A stretch of DNA of 64,000 nt from positions 348,310,027-348,374,026 of the forward strand of contig NC_090439.1 of NCBI RefSeq assembly GCF_031143425.1, read 5' to 3'. How positions within the stretch are numbered: position 1 is the first letter of the stretch; each line of letters starts with the position of its first letter. Under the pieces are notes generated by a model. The model was not told where the DNA came from, ran no database searches, and saw only the letters and a list, made by a program, of their open reading frames with translations. The position numbers and the translations under genes were made by a program. This DNA comes from Pleurodeles waltl. Lineage: Eukaryota; Chordata; Amphibia; Caudata; Salamandridae. This document shows, piece by piece, positions 45,240 to 56,438 of the stretch.

Positions 45240-46200
45240 CTCCTCCTTTACATGGGGCATGGATTCCTTACCCTTCCTGGCAGGGGTGGGTGGCTTCTTC
45301 CCCTTCTTGGATGGAGGTGCTGGCTCCTTCCTCTTCTTGCCTGGAGGTGCAGGCTCCTTCCCCTTCTTGCATGGAGGTGCAGGCTCCTTCCCCCTTCTTC
45401 GATGGAGGTGCAGGGTCCTTCCCCTTCTTCGATGGAGGTGCAGGCTCCTTCCCCTTATTCAATGGAGGTGTGGTATCCTTACCACCACAAGTAGGTGGTG
45501 CCACCACTGTCCCCGTGGACGGTTTGGCTGAGGGGCTGGGTCTTTGGCACCCTGCTCATATGGGCAGGACGGGAAGGAGCAGGAGGGAAGAGGTCAAGTT
45601 GGGCAACAAAAAGCTTTTTAGGTACGGTGGGGAACGAGGAGGTAGGAGTGATGCGGTGGGGCTAGAGGGAGAGGTTGTAGGAGAAACATGTCTGCTGGAT
45701 TTGGGTGCAGGTGCATGGGCTGTATGCCGATGTGAGGGGGATGGCTGTTGGATGTGTGAGTGTTTGCATTTGTGTCCTTCAGGAGGGGGGACAGACAGAG
45801 TGAGAGAGGACAGGGGGAAGCGTTCATGGCTGTTGTGGAGGTGTCTGCTAGTGAGGTGTGTGTGCTGCTTGGTGTGGCGATGCTGGTAGTGGATGCTGAT
45901 GTAGTGCATGCAGATGTGAGTGTGGACATGACTGGGAGGGAGGTGGAGGTGGAGGAGGAAGGGGAGACAGTAGAGGTAGTGGATGTTGTCGTGACTGCAA
46001 CTGTATGGTGTTTGCGTGAGTGTTTGTGTGATGAAGTGTGGTGCTTGTGTTTGCCTGTGTCATTCTAGTGTGTTGTCTTGTGTGCATGCTCATCTGAATG
46101 TGTGCCTGGGATGGGTTGGGGTCACGGAGAATGGGGCTGGCAAGTGGTAGCTGGAAGGGGGACGGTAGAAATAGGGACAGTGGCTGCCATCAGAGAGGAG
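45240..46200 (-). pseudogene. Myb/SANT-like protein 2, 3' part of exon 3 (Harbinger copy 1)
   Basis: Continuation of the gene at 58898-60433 after the PLE B insertion. The minus-strand frames are Thr/Ser/His/Pro-rich (HTSLADTSTTAMNASP; PSPSHRHTAHAPAPKSS). A conserved basic patch KKLF precedes a Lys-Pro-Gly repeat tail. The equivalent regions of copy 2 (52333-53214) and the deletion copy (19640-20220) have the same low-complexity style. Frameshifts are frequent. Confidence 0.65.
45270..45480 (-). repeat. 30-bp in-frame minisatellite of the Myb/SANT 2 tail
   Basis: Units of cttccccttcttg(c/g)atggag plus gtgcaggctc, 30 bp each, about seven copies. On the coding (minus) strand each unit encodes ten residues of the type KKGKEPAPPS, with later units shifted in frame. 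Confidence 0.85.
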
Positions 46201-47153
46201 CAAAAGTAAATAGTGTATCAGTCTCCTAGGCATTTTGAATATCAGCTCAATCCAAAAAGGACAGATACTGAAAAATTGGATATGTAAATCTTTTTTCTTC
46301 TTTAATAACAATCAAAATTTGTTCACAATATATATATATATTCAAAATAATATACGATATTTTAATCGTTAATCATTCACCAAATCATCTTAAAATGCTA
46401 AAGACAGACAAGGCCATAGACAAATCACCATACACAACAACACATATCACATACAAATACAACGTTACATCAAAAACATTAAAATCACGTTCAGATATCA
46501 CAGCGCCATTCCCGATATAAACCAAAAACAACCTCTTACCTTAGTCTAATGGTCTTAGTCTTAGTCTAAGTCACAGGGGTCATTACAACCTTGGCGTTAA
46601 AAGGCGGATACCGCTGTCAGAAGACCGCCAACATACCGCCGCGGCCGCGGTAATCCACCACAGTCATTCTGACCCACAACACGCAAACCGCCAAAATACA
46701 GACATCCACAAAAGTCCGCCACACCAAAGGCCAGCGAGAAACTGACGATAACCAAACCGACACCGTCACGCCAACAGAAATACGCCCACACTATCACGAA
46801 ACACGAATCCACGCGGCGGTCTTTCAACTGCGGTATTCTATTGGCGGTACACACCGCCGCGCTCAAAATACACACGCATTTACAAACACAGCCACATTGG
46901 ACAATTCAAAATACACACACCTGATACACATACAAACACCACTCCCACACACCCAATTAAATATAAAACACACACCCACAAACCTCCACTCCTAGAGAAT
47001 CGGGACCACGCACAGAGAGAGAGAGATCCGAGCACCCAGTCGCGCATATTACCATCACCCAGCAATATTACCACGCACTTCACACAACACACCAATACAC
47101 ATCACCACACTTAGCACCACACAATCCACCCCACACATCACCCACACCACCCC

Positions 47154-48648
47154 ATGGCACCGCAAAGACACCCCAGGTTTTCTGAGGATGAACTCAGGGT
47201 CATGGTGGAGGAAATCGTACGGGTAGAGCCACAGCTCTTCGGAACACAGGGGCAGCACACCTCCATTGCCAGGAAGATGGAGTATGGAGCAGAATAGTCA
47301 ACAGGGTCAACGCGGTGGGACAGCACCCAAGAAATAGGGATGACATCAGGAAGCGGTGGAACGACCTACGGGGGAAGGTGCGTTCAACGGTATCCAGGTA
47401 CAACATTGCGGTTCAGCGGACTGGCGGCGGACCACCACCTCCTCCCCCAGAATTTACAACATGGGAGGAGCAGGTCTTGGCGATCCTGCATCCTGAGGGC
47501 CTCGCAGGAGCATCTGGAGGAATGGACTCTGGTAAGTCTCATCTTCACTACTTCATCCCCTCCACCCCATCAGCATGCCAACTCATACCCCCACCCTCAC
47601 CCCCATCACACCTACTCCTTGCAAATGTCTCACCATCACAACCCACCCATCCCAACCCCAAGCCCTGCATGCGACCACAAAGCATGGACACCCATCACCA
47701 AAGCATGCCCACTGCACATCCCCATCCCACCCCCAAACCACCGTCACAAAAGCCCCCACACAGGAATGCAAGCACTGGGGTACACTGGCACCCACCCATT
47801 GCACACTATGGCACACACAGATGCAATAATCATGGTTTTATACCCCTGCAGGACCCGAACGCCACGTCACCGCGCAGGAGGGTCCACAAATGTCCACTCC
47901 ACCCCCAGAAGAGGCCCACAGTGATGACAGCACCTCTGTCGACCTGGATCTAGATGACCAGCCCGGCCCATTGGGGACCTCGGGACAGTCGGTTCCCCTC
48001 AGACAGCCACAGGCCACAGCAGACCTTCCCCCCTCTGGGAACACCAGCACAGCACCCACCCAGCGGGCCCATCCCTCTGTCCCCAGGACACGTCAATCAG
48101 CGGTGTGTCCACCACTACAGGGCACCCAGGTTAACCCACCACCCCAACAACAACGGGGACCTGGGGTCAGTGGTAGTGGGCACACAGTCCAGGGGACAGA
48201 GGCCCAGGGAAACAGGGGAACTGGGAGGGCTGCTGTGCGACGGGGGGGGACAGGCCCAGGGAACCCACTCTCCACGAGGCCCTCTCCTCCATCATGGGAA
48301 CCTACCATCATTCCCAGGAGACGATGGCGACGGTACTGGCCAGGTTTCAGGAGATCCAGCTCCTGCAGGAGGAACAGTATTTGGGGTTCAAGGAGGAACT
48401 ACGAGCCATCAGTTCCGCTCTGGGCACCATTGTAGGGGCTCTGAATCTGGTAGTCACCACATTGCGGGACACTGTGGCACCACAAAGGGCCCCTGACACT
48501 AGCATGGACCAAGAACTGCCTACCACCTCTGCCGGTGCTAGTGGACAGGAGGCCCGCCACAGGACCAACATGCCACCAGCACCCCACCCCCTGCAGAAGG
48601 AGAACCACCCCGCAAGCGGTCCCTGAGATCCAGGAAGAAGACAGAGTA
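47154..48648 (+). pseudogene. Harbinger Myb/SANT-like protein 1 (two exons), frameshifted
   Basis: ATG at 47154. Exon 1 encodes FSEDELRVMVEEIVRVEPQL, SIARKME, and after a 1-base loss VNRVNAVGQHPRNRDD, IRKRWNDLRGKVRSTVSRY and TTWEEQVLAILHPEGL. This is a three-helix Myb/SANT-like DNA-binding domain. A donor GTAAGT follows at 47532 and an acceptor ctgcag ends at 47851. Exon 2 has an acidic segment (EEAHSDDSTSVDLDLDD), a Gln/Pro/Gly-rich linker, a helical part (TMATVLARFQEIQLLQEEQY, LRAISSALGTIVGALN) and a basic end, KRSLRSRKKTE, before TAA at 48646. Exon 2 needs two frame changes. Harbinger Myb proteins recruit the transposase to the element ends and to the nucleus. Confidence 0.8.
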
Positions 48649-49157
48649 AGATGCCAAGACCCCCGCCAGGAAAGGATACCTCCCTGATTGTCATCCCACT
48701 GTCCCACATTGTCACCCTGTCCATCCTTAAACTGCCCCTGCTCCACTTTCCACAGGCATTTGGAGAATGCATCTGTGATACAAATAGTCTGGACTCTGCC
48801 ATGGACATTCCTCCACCATCACCCCTCACCGATTTGCAACCACCCACCAATATAGAGCACTGTAATAAACACAGTTATTGCACAAAACAATCAGGAGTCT
48901 GGCTGTGATTTTGAACAAATGTATTAGACATTACCGTGCCAAAATGCTTATTTACATTGTGATGCCAACATACCAATGTCACACAGCTGTAGTCCATGTG
49001 GAAACAAAACAGATGTCACACAGTGGGGCCCACATCTCTGAAATCGAAAGGGAAAGTCACAACTCAGTTACCATACACTGGAAGAAAAGGACATACAGTA
49101 GAGAGGTAGTAGTGTTTAAGTATATGTAATATGCCGGTGTGTATTCTTACCTGTGTG

Positions 49158-50255
49158 TCATTGGAAATACTGCTGTATTACTGTGTTCCTGTTGTCTATG
49201 TCGTCTTCTTCTGCTTCCTCGTCTTCACTCTCCACAGGCTCCACAGCTGCTACAACACCACCATCTGGACCATCCTCCTGCAGAAAAGGCACCTGTCGTC
49301 GCAAAGCCAGGTTGTGAAGCATACAGCAGGCCACGATGATCTGGCACACCTTCTTTGGTGAGTAGAATAGGGATCCACCTGTCATATGGAGGCAGCAGAA
49401 CCTGGCCTTCAGGAGGCCGAAGGTCCGCTCGATCACCCTCCTAGTTCGCCCATGGGCCTCATTGTACCGTTTCTCTGCCCTTGTCCTGGGATTCCTCACT
49501 GGGGTCAGTAGCCATGACAGGTTGGGGTAACCAGAGTCACCAATTAGCCACACACGGTGCCTCTGGAGTTGAGCCATCACGTAAGGGATGCTGCTATTTC
49601 GCATGATGTACGCGTCATGCACTGAGCCAGGGAACTTGGCATTAACATGGGAGATGTACTGGTCTGCCAAACACCATCTGCACATTCATCGAATGATAAC
49701 TCTTCCTGTTTCTGTACACCTGTTCACTCCTGTGGGGGGGAACCAAAGCCACATGGGTCCCATCAATGGCACCTATGATGTTGGGGATATGTCCAGGGGC
49801 ATAGAAATCACCCTTCACTGTAGGCAAATCCCCCACCTCAGGGAAAACGATGTAGCTGCGCATGTGTTTCAGCAGGGCAGACAACACTCTGGACAACACC
49901 TTGGAAAACATAGGCTGGGACATCCCTGATGATATGGCCACTGTTGTTTGAAATGACCCACTTGCTAGGAAATGGAGCACTGACAGCACCTGCACTAGAG
50001 GGGGGATCCCTGTGGGTTGGCGGATTGTGACATCAGGTCTGGCTCCAGCTGGGTACACAGTTCATGAATAGTGGCTCGGTCAAGTCTGTATGTCAGTATG
50101 ACATGTCTTTCCTCCATTGTCGACAGGTCCACCAGCGGTCTGTACACCGGAGGATTCCTCCATCTCCTCGCATGTGCCAGCGGATGGTGCCTATGAAGGA
50201 CAACAGCGAGCACAGAGTCAATCAACCCACAGGTACGTAACCACAGCTTGCACAT
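49158..50255 (-). pseudogene. HARBI1-like transposase of copy 2, intronless, two frameshifts
   Basis: Minus strand. The start region gives RPLVDLSTMEERHVILTYRL, RATIHELCTQLEPDL, then after a frame change VLSVLHFLASGSFQTTVAIS and HMRSYIVFPEVGDLPTVKG. The catalytic triad is present: Asp in NIIGAIDGTHVALVPP (near 49760), Asp in WLIGDSGYPNLSWLL (near 49536), Glu in RRVIERTFGLLKARF (near 49430). A 2-base loss near 49672 breaks the frame between MNVQMV and LADQYISHVNAKFPGSVHD. The end is the acidic ESEDEEAEEDD tail and QQYFQ stop. It lacks the intron that copies at 1-815 and 60.9 kb have at the DSGYP motif. Confidence 0.88.
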
Positions 50256-50638
50256 AACACGATTCTCAATCCATTGAATGGTTTGTATGGGTGTTTATGC
50301 AAGGCCTAGGTATGTGTGACGCAGTAAAAATTAAGCCATGTGGGCCCCTGAAATGGCAGCTGCCTGACCTGTGAAGTGCGACAATGGGATGTGAGGTAAA
50401 TGCGCTGGCGTGGCACACCGTGGCGGTAGGCGGTCGAAGACTGCGACGCAAAGCAGCATTGGTTAACATTGAACTCTATGGGTCTCAGGAGCCAATGACG
50501 ATGTGCTCCGGCGGTCGCGGTACGCACCGCCCCGGGCGTGACCGCCATTTTCTATCTGCTTAATCACTCGATACCTGATCTTCAACAGGAGAGGACCTAC
50601 ACTGCAAGTGCTGCTGTGACCTCGGTCTGGAAGAGACA

Positions 50639-53214
50639 ATGGCTCATGCGACTGGGGAAAGGGCCCCTGCCTTCACTGCTCAGGAGTTGGATAAACTTGT
50701 GGATAGGGTCCTCCCCCAGTACGCGCTACTCTACGGTCCTCCAGACAAACAGGTAAATACACTGGGAGCATGCTTTATGGGCTATGCCTGTGTTGAGTGG
50801 GGTGGATGAAAGATGGTGGGGAGGGGAGCGATTGAGGCATGCATCAAATGACGGTGAGAGCATGTGCCACATGGCAAGGGTAGGGATGGGGGGCCAGTCA
50901 CATTGAGGGTGCAGAAGGTGATGACTATTCTTCTCCCCATGTACATTTCACATAGGTCAGCGCCCACCAGAAGATCGATATTTGGCGTGCCATCGCCAAG
51001 GACGTCCGGACCCTGAGGGTCCACCACAGACGGGGCACCCACTGCCAGAAGAGATGGGAGGACATCTGCCGCTGGAGCAGGAAGACGGCGGAGGCTCAGC
51101 TGGGGATGGCCTCCCAACGTGGGAGGGGTGCCAGTCGGACTTTGACCCCCCTGATGTCCCGGATCCTGGCGGTGGCCTACCCCGATTTGGTTGGGCGCGT
51201 GAGGACATCACAGCAGACACAAGGGGGTGAGTACACTCTCATTCTGTTGACTTTGCACGCAGTGGAGGTGTCTGGGTGGGGGATGAGGGCTGTGGGTATC
51301 CCTAGGCCAGGGCGATTTCTGTAGGCTAGGCCCCTCCGTAAGGCATGGCCCTGTGCCCCACCCCCCACCTCTGTAGGGTGCCAAGTACAGCTATTCATGG
51401 CCCTGTGTCATCTATGTGTGCAGATGTCGTCCATAGGCTTGTAGGCCATGTCCCACGGATTGAGTAGTCGACCCCAAGTGCGCGGCGTAGTGCAGGGGGC
51501 TTCTCTGTCTGTCCTGTCCGCCAACGGTGTCCCCAATGCATGCACTCAACATGTCTTTATTCTCCCCCCCCTTTTTTGTGGTCTTCCTGTTCATGTGTGC
51601 ATTAGCATCATCAGGCAGAGGAGAAGTGGCATCGGAGCACGAGGGAGCTGCATCCCACATGGCCATGGAGGGCCACGCAACGGACTCCGAATTCACCAGT
51701 GGGACGGAGGGCGAGGGGAGCTCCACAGCGGGGACTCGGGCAGACATCAGTGACACCGACTCGGCCTCTGAAGGGAGCTCCCTTGTGGTGGCGGCAACAT
51801 CTGTGCCCCCCGCAACAACAGGTACAGCCGCCACCCACCGCACCAGCACCGACCTCCCAGCAGCCCCTCAGAGTTTGGCCCGTGCCCGCTCACCCAGGAA
51901 GGTGGGCATCTCCTTTGCCCCAGGCACCTCAGGCCCTGCCCCAGTCACCCCTGCTGCCCTCAGTGAGGAGGTCATTGACCTCCTGAGGACGCTCACTGTT
52001 GGGCAGTCTACCATTTTGAATGCCATCCAGGGTGTAGAAAGGGAGGTGCACCAGAGTAATGCATACCTGGAGGGCATTCATTCTGGTCAGGCTGCCCTTC
52101 AGCGATCGTTCCAGACTCTGGCCTCAGCACTGATGGCAGCCATTATCCCTGTCTCTAGCCTCCCCCCTCCAACTTCCTCCACCCATAACCTATCACCTGT
52201 ACACCATCAGACTAGCCTGCACACACCTCAACACCCAAGGGAAGCTCAGCCAGACATAAGCACCACACATCACACAGGCATTCACACAAGCAACATCCAC
52301 ATACAGACATACCAACACCCACTGCCTCCACTGTGTCCCCCTCCTCCTCGTCTCCCTCCTCCCTCCCTGTCACGTCTCCACTCACACCTGCATGCACAAC
52401 ATCTTCAGCCACTACGTCCCTCAGCAGCACACACACCAGAACCCCCCGCACACGTGCAGTCACCACCCCCACTGCCATTTACATGTCCCCTGTGTCCTCT
52501 CCCAGTGTGTCTGTGACCCCCTCTTCCAAGATACACAAACCCAGGCAGCCACCCACCCAACAGCCATCCACCTCACGACAGCCTCCAGCCCAAGCACCTG
52601 CACCCAAAGACACCAGACTTACAACTCCTACAACCACAACCTCTTCCTCCACTCCCATACCCACTACACCTACCCGTCCCACTGCTCCTAAAAAGCTTTT
52701 CCTGTCTAAACTCAACCTCTTTCCACCAACTCCCCCACCCCGTCCATGTCATAGGACTACAGTCAGCACCTCAGCCACGACAAAACCGGCCCCTGTCATC
52801 ACAGTCTGCCATGGACTGTGGAGTGCTCCACCCTCCAGGGCAGCCAGTTTGCTGCGAAGCCAAGGCACAAGCAGCCCACCCCCGGAGAAACATCCCAAGA
52901 TAGGCAGTAGCCGTCACGAGAGGGTGAAAACACCAGGGACTAAAACCCCTACCATGGCTCCGGCAGGAAGTGTAGAGACAGCTGGCACACCGCCCAAGGT
53001 GGGGAAGGGCCACAGGCGATCAGGGATGGCTGGGAAGGGCAGCACGCCCGACAACACCGCTATCAGCCCAGCTGGCCAGGAGGGCCCCGCCAGCCCCATC
53101 CCAGGTGGGCAGGAGGCCACCAACAGGCCCGGCACAGCTGCCCAGGAGGGCCCCACCAGCCACAGGACAGATGGCCAGGAGGGCCCCGCCAGCCACAGGA
53201 CAGGTGGCAAATGA
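50639..53214 (+). pseudogene. Harbinger Myb/SANT-like protein 2 (three exons), frameshifted tail
   Basis: Exon 1 (50639-50752) encodes MAHATGERAPAFTAQELDKL and YALLYGPPDKQ. Exon 2 (50956-51226) encodes VSAHQKIDIWRAIAKDVRTL, GTHCQKRWEDICRWSRKTAE, GMASQRGRG and ILAVAYPDLVG. Exon 3 (from 51606) encodes an acidic, Ser/Thr-rich stretch, then SARSPRKVGISFAPG-like and EEVIDLLRTLTVGQSTILNA, IQGVEREVHQ, and a Pro/Thr/Ser-rich basic tail. Donors (gtaaat, gtgagt) and acceptors (cacatag, gcattag) are canonical and the phases match. The fold differs from protein 1 (KRWED rather than KRWND, different spacing). Exons 1-2 read cleanly. The tail needs a frame change near 52400. Confidence 0.8.
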
Positions 53215-53225
53215 CCTCCCCGCCA

Positions 53226-54268
53226 TGGCCGGAACCGCTGAACTGGGCCCTTCATCTCAAGCACCGCTGCACTGGGCCCTTCATCTCAAGTACCGCTGAA
53301 CTGGGCCCTTCATCTCAAGCACCGCTGCACTGGGCACCGCCCTCTCAAGTACCGCTGCACTGGGCACCGCTGTCTCAAGCACCGCTGAACTGGGCCCTTC
53401 ATCTCAAGCATCGCTGTACTGGGCACCGCCATCTCAAGTACCGCTGCACTGGGCCCTTCATCTCAAGTACCCCTGCACTGGGCACCGCCGTCTCAAGCAC
53501 CGCTGCACTGGGCCCTTCATCTCAAGTACCGCTGCACTGGGCACCGCCGTCACAAGCACCGCTGCACTGGGCCCTTCATCTCAAGTACCGCTGAACTGGG
53601 CACCGCCGTCACAAGCACCGCTGCGCTGGGCCCTTCATCTCAAGTACCGCTGAACTGGGCCCTTCATCTCAAGTACCGCTGCACTGGGCACCGCCGTCTC
53701 AAGTACCGCTGCACTGGGCCCTTCATCTCAAATACCGCTGCACTGGGCACCGCCGTCTCAAGTACCGCTGCACTGGGCCCTTCATCTCAAGTACCGCTGC
53801 ACTGGGCACCGCCGTCTCAAGCACCGCTGCACTGGGCCCTTCATCTCAAGCACCGCTGCACTGGGCACCGCAATCTCAAGTACCGCTGCACTGGGCCCTT
53901 CATCTCAAGTACCGCTGAACTGGGCCCTTCATCTCAAGTACCGCTGAACTGGGCACCGCCGTCACAAGCACCGCTGCACTGGGCCCTTCATCTCAAGTAC
54001 CACTGAACTGGGCCCTTCATCTCAAGTACCGCTGAACTGGGCCCTTCATCTCAATTACCGCTGCACTATGCACCACCGTCTCAAGTACCGCTGCACTGGG
54101 CCCTTCATCTCAAGCACCGCTGCACTGGGCACCGCCGTCTCAAGTACCGCGGAACTGGGCCCTTCATCTCAAGTACCGCTGAACTGGGCCCTTCATCTCA
54201 AGTACCGCTGCACTGGGCACCGCCGTCTCAAGTACCGCTGCACTGGGCCCTTCATCTCAAGCACCGCT
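53226..54268 (+). repeat. 29/30-bp minisatellite, about 35 units
   Basis: Two unit types mix. One is 29 bp (accgctgcactgggccctt then catctcaagt). The other is 30 bp (accgctgcactgggcaccg then ccgtctcaagc). They often alternate, giving a 59-bp higher-order period in places. It directly follows the stop of the Myb/SANT 2 tail. Short frames across it are by-products. Confidence 0.95.
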
Positions 54269-54359
54269 GGCCCATGAGCGGCAGGGGCTGGCCCGCATCT
54301 GTGTCGGGCAGGGCTGCACGAGGCACTCTGGGCACCAGGCCCCCTCCAGAACCGGAGGA

Positions 54360-54605
54360 TACTGTTATCCACTTGAGAGACTGTGGCTTTGCACTCCCCA
54401 GGATGTAACAGTGGGCAGCCCACCAACTGTCTGTATTTGTGAGACTGTGGCTTTGCACTCCCCAGGATGTAACAGTGGGCAGCCCACCCACTGTCTGGAC
54501 TTGTGAGACTGTGGCTTTGCACTCCCCAGGATGTAACAGTGGGCAGCCAACCCACTGTCTGGACTTGAGAGACTGTGGCTTTGCACTCCCCAGGATTGAA
54601 CAGTG
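54360..54605 (+). repeat. 64-bp minisatellite, about 3.7 units
   Basis: Units of gagactgtggctttgcactc, cccaggatgtaacagtgggc and agcccacccactgtctg(g/t)a plus cttgt. It corresponds to the 82-bp array of copy 1 in reverse orientation, with a shared gag-act-gtgg-ctttgca core. Confidence 0.9.
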
Positions 54606-56029
54606 GCCATGGAGGCCCCTCGTGGATCTGGCGTTGTGCACTCATCTGGCTGAGGTGCCCCCTCTTCCCTTCCCCCTGAGGTGCCTGTAGTTTTGCTATC
54701 TGATGCCCCTGCAGTGTTCTCTCCGTTGGAGTCAGGTATCCTGTGTGGGCTTTGCCCATGTGATTTGGGCCCAGTGGTCCACGAACAATGCCTGCTACAA
54801 TGCTCTGACTTGTACATTTATGTATATAAGAGTTTTTGATGTGTATATATATTTTTTTGGCAGTAATACAATATATTCCAATGTTTAGAATCATTTACTT
54901 TTGTATTTGCATTCTTCCAGGGGGTTTGGGGGGTGTCACTCTGATGTGTTGCTATGCATTGATGTGTGTGTTGTAGTGGGTGAGGGTGGGTGTGTCGCGT
55001 ATGTGTGTACCCGTAATATTTTCCCCTCCACCCTCCCCTGTGTCGTAGGTGCAGTACTCACCGTTGTCTTCTGCGCCGGCGTTCGTGCTCCTGGTAGAGG
55101 AGCAGGAAGACTATCGCTGAGAGTATGTGGAGTTCGGGTTCCATGCTGTCCTGAGTCCTCGTGGGGTGTATGGAGGTGAGCGTTTTCCCTTCGAAATGGC
55201 TGTTTCCACCGTGTTTTTATCGGCGGGGCTACCGCCCCGGAAAAGGTGGCAGATTGGTAGGTTGTGATACAGTGGGCGGTACATTGTCTCCCGCCTGTCT
55301 GTTGGCGGTGACCGCCGCGCTGTTTATTTGTACCGCCGTGGCGGGCGGTGTGTTGATGTGGCGGTCTCTGTTGGCGGTTTCCGCCAGGGTCGGAATTCCA
55401 TTTTTTTTCCCGCCAGCCTGTTGGCGGTTTTGTCACCGCTTTAACACCGACCGCCAGGGTTGGAATGACCACCTTAGTCTTAGTCTTCGTTATAACCTGC
55501 TGTATACGCACTGCAGAAAGAAATACAATAGACATAGAAAAGGGATGTACAAATAACATCCAACCTTGTCTATCAAGTGGCTGCCATCTTAGCATGGAGA
55601 ATATATAAAGAAAGGAATCCAATGCATAAAATATGGAAGCTACACAAAAATCTACAAAAATAAATAAACAAAATCCTCCTAAAAGAAAAGAAAATTGCTT
55701 ACAGCAATTACAAATAAAGGACATAAAAGGCCCTGTAAACACAATTCTGCACAAAACCCTCAATCACTATTTCAAATTTTATGGACAAAAATATTTTCTC
55801 AACAGAGCAGCGGGGAATGAGAAATAACTGGTAACCAAATAGATGTTTTGAGAGAATAGCATCCCAAATTCAAACATCTAGCCATAGGTAATGGCCATCT
55901 CTACATAAAATATATGTATAAATAAGGCACCTGGAATATATTCCTGATCTGAACTAGAAAGATGGACTGAGTCGTAACTGACAGACTAGAAAATGTCTAG
56001 AGAATGGTCAAACAGGTAGAAACGTAGAT

Positions 56030-56435
56030 TGACGCCAAGAGGATCTCAAATGGCAGTATACCAAGAAATGTCCTTGTTAAGACCACTCTTATATGTCTCT
56101 AAAAAGAAAATCCAGAAAACTTCTTTCCTTTTCTTTAATTGTTCGGAACCTGTATCATCTCTTGCAGATACCTTTTCTAGAATGGCCCATCACATCTCAT
56201 CATCGTTATGGTTATGGGCAACTCAATGAGCAACTAAAGGAGCATTCGGTTTCTGGGTTTTGATCGAGGACTTATGTTCAGACAATCGAGTCCTGAACTC
56301 CCTGGAAGTCTCATCGACATATCCAAGATTACGCAGGCATAAGATGAGATAAATCACATTCTTAGATCTGCAATTGGTCATCCCAGTGAGAGTGATTTTC
56401 TTTCCATTGTGTGTAATATCCCGGGTTACCAAAGC
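56030..56435 (-). pseudogene. PLE GIY-YIG endonuclease domain
   Basis: Minus-strand frame: LVTRDITHNGKKITLTGMT, then NVIYLILCLRNLGYVDETSR and FRTRLSEHKSSI. After a stop near 56227 it continues with VAHNHNDDEM and WAILEKV, then EVFWIFFLETYK. This is the GIY-YIG nuclease typical of Penelope-like elements: the IY and YV(G) strands, the catalytic Arg of TRLSEH and the His are visible. The Gly of the second strand (YVG in the family) reads Asp here. A stop also separates it from the reverse transcriptase. Confidence 0.82.
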
Positions 56436-56438
56436 TGT

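Larger units (their letters stand above)
46575..55473 (+). mobile_element. Harbinger copy 2, 8.9 kb, three genes
   Basis: The inverted ends are AGGGGTCATTACAACCTTGG on the left and AACCGCCAGGGTTGGAATGACC on the right, inserted in the CTTAGT tract of PLE copy B. PLE sequence resumes at 55474 and matches copy A (ttataa-c-tgc-gtatacgcactgcag). The expected TTA duplication is visible on the right only. It contains Myb/SANT gene 1 (plus), transposase (minus), Myb/SANT gene 2 (plus, three exons) and a long minisatellite. It is the most complete element in the window, but each gene has frameshifts. Confidence 0.88.

Noticed and set aside
53211..53594. 127-codon plus-strand frame with LHWAPPSQ-type repeats
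   Set aside because: It is produced by the 29/30-bp minisatellite. The mixed unit lengths shift the frame, so it is not selected coding sequence.
53226..54268. CRISPR-like array
   Set aside because: Units are contiguous with no unique spacers and lie inside a eukaryotic transposon.
54193..54894. 233-codon minus-strand frame
   Set aside because: It reads backwards through two minisatellites of Harbinger copy 2. Its internal repetition mirrors the DNA repeat, and no homologous frame exists in the other copies.
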